NCBI GenBank assembly: GCA_002197995.1
Contig: NGZR01000002.1
Span: 1,736,001-1,800,000, forward strand
DNA: 64,000 nucleotides
Source: Gaeumannomyces sp. JS-464
Taxonomy: Eukaryota; Ascomycota; Sordariomycetes; Magnaporthales; Magnaporthaceae
Direction of reading: 5' to 3'
A model generated the notes under the pieces. That model made no database searches. It was not told where the DNA came from and saw only the letters and a list, made by a program, of their open reading frames with translations. The position numbers and the translations under genes were made by a program. Numbering within the stretch: position 1 is the stretch's first letter; the number at the start of each line of letters is the position of its first letter. Positions 58,860 through 64,000 of the stretch are shown here, piece after piece.

Positions 58860-60540
58860 AAGCTGAGATGTTCCAGTGGCTCAACCCCGAGGAAGCGGTC
58901 GACTTTCATGGGGAACTTGTGTACATATGCACGGATTGACAAACATAGCATGGCTTATCGTGGTCACGGCGCTGGGGCGACAGGACCCTTGTTCGCCTTT
59001 CAGGGCGCCGTGGATGGCTACAACGCGCTGTACGACCTCTCCCTCGAGGACACGAGGCTTCAGTACCTGTGCCTGCGCTACTACCTCGAGGGCTTTAGGT
59101 TCCAGCAGCTGGGCCAAAACTGCAAGACCCAGGAGCCGGACCCAGAGACGGACCGAGGCAGGTGGCGGCTGCATCCTGAATCAGAAGTCAGGTGAGATCC
59201 AAAAGATATTCCCGGAGCGCACGCACGAGGTCTGGTGCAAGAACTAGTTCGCCGTGGCCAAGTTTCTCAACAGGCACAAAGTGGCTGACTAGTCCTTGAA
59301 GGCACCGCTGGTAGTAGCCCAGGCGATCACGCAGCCCTCCGTGTGGCTAGGTCTTGGGTTAAACGCTGCAGAAGGGGAAATCGCAGCGGTCCAAGGGCTT
59401 TTGGCACAGCTTCGCTGGTCCCTCTCCCACAGAAAAGACTTCCATATGCTAGTCGACGAGCTAGCGCAGCTCAACATTGACCTCTTGGGAGCTCGTCAAG
59501 TTCGGGGATGAGGGCGAGGCCACCCGAATCGTCGGTGGGGTACTTAAAAAGCTGAATGACTTCTGGGCCCGCGTGAGTCTGGAGGAAGTCAACAAAGCGC
59601 TAACTGGGATCGGAGCCTCTATAGCCTCAGGCATCGAGGACCACATTAAGGCGGACCACATTGTTGCAAAGTAGAGGGCACCTAGTAGACCGATTGGCCT
59701 GATCTATGTCTCTAGGTAACCGCAAGTAAAAAAAAATTGAGGTAGGAGGTTCTCCAACTCTATATATACGAGTGCGTGGTAGGAGCGGGGAGCTTCCTTC
59801 GGCATCACTGAGGGTGTTATTAAAGAGCATCGGCGACGCCGGTGAGGTTCATGATACCTGTTCCTGACGAGGGATTGCTGGACGTATCCTCTCATATGTG
59901 ATACACATCATCGAGAAGGTCGCAAGTGGTGTAACAGAAGGCGTTGAAGGGGGCCCTGCAGCCACAGCCCTGCCCGCTGTCACGGATACCGGTGATAATG
60001 AGCACCGGATGCCGCCATGACTCATCAAAGTGCTAGCCCAGGTAAAGGCTATCCAGGCACTTTGCACGCTGCTTTGCTTCACGGGGTCGCCGGGCTCTGC
60101 AGGTACAACTGTACGAGGACAAGCCTGAAGCTAAGGAACTTACATTGAACAAATTGCTAACTCCCTTAAAGGAGTTTCTCGACGCAACCGAAAACGATGG
60201 GCCTCCTCCGCCACTGGAGCGCCTCCGCCACTGGGCAGGCGCCTCCTGCTGGCGTAAAAGCTGGCCTCGGCTGGGTCGCTCCTCACACGTCCGATTGGAT
60301 CCAGAAGCCCCTGCGCAGCCGCACCGTGATTTCGGGGGCTTGGCGACCAGCCTCCTATGGCAAGCGGGGGCTTGGTGTCGTCGGACATTACTTCCCTCAT
60401 TTCTCTGCGGGTGCCATACGGCGGACCATCAAGCTCGCCGAGTCGCCCTTGTCTGGGATGTTGCGGGGACGAACATCTACTGCCGCCCCTCTCTAATCCG
60501 GCAGCCATGTATGGAACCCTAATTTTGGAGTAAGATCGCG
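58860..60540 (+). pseudogene. HeLo-like (prion-inhibition domain) NLR-family gene, decayed
   Basis: Pieces of one protein appear in shifting frames: LFAFQGAVDGYNALYDLSLE and LCLRYYLEGFRFQQLGQNCK (58980-59130) resemble the helical HeLo/prion-inhibition domain of HET-S-like proteins. Further pieces are ELAQLNIDLLGARQ (near 59460), a segment at 59520-59670 and LKEFLDATENDGPPPP (60165-60215), which resembles the linker to a C-terminal kinase-like or signalling module. Stops interrupt at 59246, 59290 and several later points. HeLo domains form membrane-damaging assemblies in allorecognition cell death. Here no continuous protein can be made. The family call rests on pattern recognition and is moderately secure. 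Confidence 0.5.
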
Positions 60541-61024
60541 GAGTCATACGGCGTCAGCGTGGTTCTGCTCGAGGTCGCGCCTTGGCAGCCGTTGCTAGAA
60601 AAAAAAAAAGAAAAGGGAAAAAAAAAGTATTAGGGCGCCCCGGCAAGGCGATTGGCCCGGCCATTGGTGCCTAACCTCTGTAATTTTGCAAGGCGCCCGG
60701 CATATGCGCCCTGATCGCCCTATCACAGCCAGAGGTGACCACTCCTTCGGGCACCCGGGCCCCTTGGAGGTCCCCGTGTGGCACTGGGAGACAAGCTGAA
60801 CAGCCACGAGCGAGTTCCTGAGGGGAAAACGTGGGGCGCAGCAACCTAACTCCTCCCTATTCCCTTTCCACAGCATCTAGCGACGAGGGAATACGACTTC
60901 TCCCTTCCTCCCCCCTCGTTTCCTTTGTGCCCCATGACCTCAGGCCTAGGGATCATTGAGTCCGTGATATAGAGTGTCGCCATAACACAGAGCCGGGTCA
61001 ACGGAACACGCGCAGGTCGCGCCA
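60541..61024. other. spacer between two decayed NLR-type genes
   Basis: It contains an A-rich run at 60598-60628 and no recognisable coding segment. Confidence 0.4.
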
Positions 61025-63577
61025 ATGCCGCGCAACAACTTTGGCCCGACTGCCGACATTGGTGGCCTTGTCGAACCCAAAAAGACCGCCGATGACGTAT
61101 TTCCTGGCGATCAGCACCTGTGAATCAGGATCCTGTACAATCCCGAGGATGCCAGCGTCGACATCATCTTTATCCACGGCCTCACTGGCCACCCTTACAG
61201 GACATTTGTAGCCGAGGACAAGACGTACTGGCCAACGCAGCTTCTCTCACGCGATATCCGCACAGCCCGGATTCTGTCTTTTGGCTACAATGCTGACGTG
61301 GTCAAGTTCCTTGGCCCAGTCGGTCAAAACAACATCAGGGAGCACGCGGCTACCCTCATCGGCGACATTGCCACTGTCCGTGCAGACGATGGAACGGAGG
61401 CACGGCCCATCATTTTCGTCGTGCACAGCCTCGGCGGGCTTCTCGTTAAGAAGGCCCTGTGTCTGTCGGAACAGGCCGCCGAGCCGCACGAGAGGCAGCT
61501 TCACGACACCATCCTGGGAGTGGCGTTTCTGGGCACACCTCATCGCGGTTTGGACCTCGCCCCGTATGCCGCCGGTGTCGCCCAGATCCTCAAAGCATCC
61601 AGGGTCCGGGCCAACAAGGACATTATCCGGCTCTTAAATCGGGATTCGGAGGCCCTGGCCAGTGTCGAGGCCGACTTCAGTACGTGGATGCGAAAGAAGC
61701 TCACCTTGAAGGTTACCTGTTTCTTCGAGGAGCATGAGCTTGCCGTGGTAGGCATGGTGGTCAGCAAAGAGTCGGCCAAGATCAGTGGTTATCCTCAGCT
61801 CTCGATTCCGGCAAACCATATGGTAAAACAAATCCTTGACCTCCATTCCTGCTGGGCTGCTGTAGCTGACCGCACTGTACAGGACATGACAAGATTTAAA
61901 AGTGCAGATGATACTGGCTATCGCCGCATTCTTGGCGAGTTGAGGCGGTGGCTTAGGAAGGATGGTGATGTCGGAGGTAAATTTTACACATCGTCGCCCC
62001 TCAACCACCTCTTCGGTGCTTTAGATGCTGACTGATCCTTGGGATCTACAGCCGGATCTCGTCCGGACGCAGGCGGTGCTCTTGACTTTGCGGGTAGGTA
62101 ATTCAACCTCTCTTAAGCAGTGTCGACGAAGGGACTGTACGCTCGTCAAATGTAGACTCAGAACGGTGTCTTGTCGGTCATGGTGGAAAAAAGCCGAATC
62201 ATCGCATCGTCTGACGGTTGAACGTAATGCCACAGGCTGTATGGCAACCTTGGCCTTCCCTGAGATGAATCATCGCGGAGCCGACATAGAAAGGCACGCC
62301 CAGGGGACATGCCGATGGATTCTCCAGCATCCTGTCTACAAGCAGTGGCGTGCAAACGGCCGAGGGCTGCTGTGGATCAAAGGGAAACCAGGGTCAGGAA
62401 TGTCAACTCTTATGAAATATCTCATACGAGAAGTCGAAGCGACCACCTCCCAATCCACGATGAACCTTTTATTCTTTTTTCACGGACGAGGAACCGAGCT
62501 CCAAAGATCTCCAATTGGGCTTTTCAGAGCATTGCTGCATCAGGTTGGCGAAAGGCATCCACAGGCGATCCGAGCGCTTGTCAAGCAATATATCACATAT
62601 GAGAAGACGAGCTCGGTTTGGTCTTGGAGGCCACAGGATCTCGAGGACTTCTTCGCATCGGATGTGGTCCCGGCATTGCTCCAGCAGACGAATCTGGCCA
62701 TCTACGTCGACGCCCTGGGCGAATGTGGAGAAATAGAGGCACGGCGTCTCGTCGCTTTCCTGTCCCGAACCCATGACCTTGCCTCGGCCAGCCCGCACAC
62801 GGCCAGCATATGTTTCTCATGTCGCCACTACCCCATCATCTCTCCTGACATATGCGACCAGATTGTCGTTGAGTCGGCCAATGACAAGGACATTTCGATC
62901 TATATCAACCAGAATCTCTCCCAGCACGTGAGAAACCCCGAAGAGCTCAAGATTATGCGAGACGAGATTGAGACAAGAGCACGGCAGGTGTTTCTCTGGG
63001 TTGTCGTCGTCATGCCGAATATCACTAGGCTCTACAGTGAAGGGCAGAATATGGACGAGGTACTAGACTACGTCCAGAAGATGCCTCCCGAGCTACATGA
63101 CCTCTACAAGAACCTGGTCCAAGAGCTGTCTAGAAAGAGCGGGCAAGATTCCGGGCGTCTATTCCAAATACTCTGCTACAGCAGGGAGAACCTCAACATC
63201 GCCAGCCTTGCGCATTTATTCAGGTTCCACGGCGAGCCCCGGGCAGCAGAGAGGACCCTTGCCCAGTGGGACGAGTGCTCCCCGGCGCAAACCGACGACC
63301 AGATGCGGAAAAGCCGCGGTCACTATCTGCCGGACTCGCAGAGGAAACGCCCTCTGGCGTCCAGTTGACGCACCAAACAGTCCAGGATTTCTTGGTAGGC
63401 AGTGGCTTTGCTATGTTGGACCGCGATCAGGGAAAAGCTGCAGAACTGCTGTTGGGGGAGGGCAACCATATGTTGGCAAGAACATGTCTGCTCTACTTGG
63501 TTGCACACGCTCCTAGTCTCGCAGCCTGCCTTCCCTCAACGCAGATAAAACTGGAGCAGGATCCCTTCCTAGGATAA
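61025..63577 (+). pseudogene. fungal NLR: alpha/beta-hydrolase plus NACHT domain, broken and truncated by a transposon
   Basis: Exons 61025-61976, 62052-62093 and 62236-63577 join in perfect phase. Residues about 35-250 form a lipase-like alpha/beta hydrolase (IIFIHGLTGHPYRTF; nucleophile Ser in VVHSLGGLLVKKAL; FLGTPHRG). A NACHT module follows: Walker A GKPGSGMST (Lys replaced by Met), Walker B IYVDALGEC (second Asp replaced by Gly) and SICFSCRHYP. The end is QLTHQTVQDFLVGS, where NLRs usually continue into repeat sensors. Lesions: TGA at 61121-61123, a one-base loss near 63320-63345, both ATPase substitutions, and the stop at 63575-63577 formed by the transposon junction. Such NLRs sense non-self and trigger cell death. 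Confidence 0.85.
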
Positions 63578-64000
63578 GTCAGGTTACCCCCTGTCGGCCA
63601 CCCCCCCCCTGTCGGCCACCCTGTCAGCCCCACGGCCTCGATCGTCGCGCGTACTTCAATTCTACGGCATTCCATCAATTTTAATCCGTTTTCCTTCCTT
63701 TTTGCTGCATTCGAACGCTGGGATGCCCGAGAAACAGTATACAGAACAAGAAGTCGAACAGGCCGTCGCCGCCGTGCAGGCGAAAGTACCAATCGCGACG
63801 GCTGCCCGAGCCTATGGAATACCGAGGACCACCCTACGGCGCCGCCTTCAAGGCGCCCTACCTATCCGGCAGTCCCAAGAGCCTTTTCAGCGGTTAGGGC
63901 CGGCCCAGGAAAAGGGCCTGGCAGATTGGATACGCATACAGGCCTCCCTAGGCCTCCCTTTAACGCATGCAGAAGTCCGGTTTTTTGCCGAGGAGATCCT
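63577..64000 (+). mobile_element. pogo/Fot1-type DNA transposon, left end (runs off the window)
   Basis: The element begins AGTCAGGTTACCCCCTGTCG directly after a TA dinucleotide (63575-63576), matching the TA target preference of the group. A subterminal repeat CTGTCGGCCACC occurs twice, with a C-run and a third partial copy CTGTCAGCC before the transposase. The right end and second TA lie outside the window, so the boundary rests on one side only. Confidence 0.8.
63723..64000 (+). CDS. pogo/Fot1-type transposase, N-terminal part
   Basis: The frame opens at ATG 63723 and stays open to the window end (92 codons). It starts MPEKQYTEQEVEQAVAAVQA and has a psq-type helix-turn-helix (IATAARAYGIPRTTLRRRLQ), followed by LADWIRIQASLGLPLTHAEV, the start of the second CENP-B-like DNA-binding domain. 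No lesion is seen in the visible part, so this copy could be intact. The DDE catalytic domain lies beyond the window. Confidence 0.9.
   Translation, partial: MPEKQYTEQEVEQAVAAVQAKVPIATAARAYGIPRTTLRRRLQGALPIRQSQEPFQRLGPAQEKGLADWIRIQASLGLPLTHAEVRFFAEEI

Overview
The window is nuclear DNA of a filamentous ascomycete (Pezizomycotina, probably Sordariomycetes). The evidence is short GT...AG introns of about 45 to 300 nt with CTAAC/CTGAC-like branch sites, HET-domain and NACHT genes, a laccase ending in DSGI, a fungal C2H2-like regulator with a poly-Q tract, and TA-targeting Tc1/mariner and pogo/Fot1-type transposons. The species cannot be read from the sequence. I found no rRNA, tRNA or CRISPR.

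Layout. Left part (1-9 kb): the end of an unrecognised gene, a protein kinase-like gene, a secreted GMC oxidoreductase, an ankyrin-repeat remnant and a medium-chain NADPH-dependent oxidoreductase. 10-14 kb: a very long disordered Ser/Pro-rich protein. 16.8-26.2 kb: a C2H2-like transcription factor, a HET-domain protein and a large secreted subtilase. 28.1-29.5 kb: a complete but inactivated Tc1/mariner element with perfect 36-bp inverted ends. 30.4-33.4 kb: an epimerase/reductase remnant beside a secreted BBE-type FAD oxidase. 33.4-39.1 kb: gene-poor DNA holding an isolated promoter-like site, a long hairpin and a MITE-like AT island. 39.1-51.5 kb: laccase, a small secreted protein, an F-box protein and a long coiled-coil protein. 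51.5-56.5 kb: gene-poor. 56.5-57.2 kb: a Cys-rich secreted protein. 58.9-64 kb: a decayed fungal NLR/allorecognition region, with a HeLo-like pseudogene and then a hydrolase-NACHT gene cut off by a pogo/Fot1-type transposon that runs off the window.

Two signals stand out. First, the NLR gene is broken in several independent ways (nonsense codon, Walker A Lys to Met, Walker B Asp to Gly, a frameshift), and the TAA that ends it is formed at the transposon junction. Second, otherwise well-preserved genes carry 1-nt frame breaks, nearly all of them a missing base. Adding back one base per break makes every affected gene length divisible by three, so a base-calling/assembly artefact is the likeliest cause, except in genes that also carry independent lesions.

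The secreted oxidoreductases (GMC, BBE-type, laccase) and the subtilase suggest a saprotroph or plant-associated lifestyle. They are scattered and not organised as a biosynthetic cluster.
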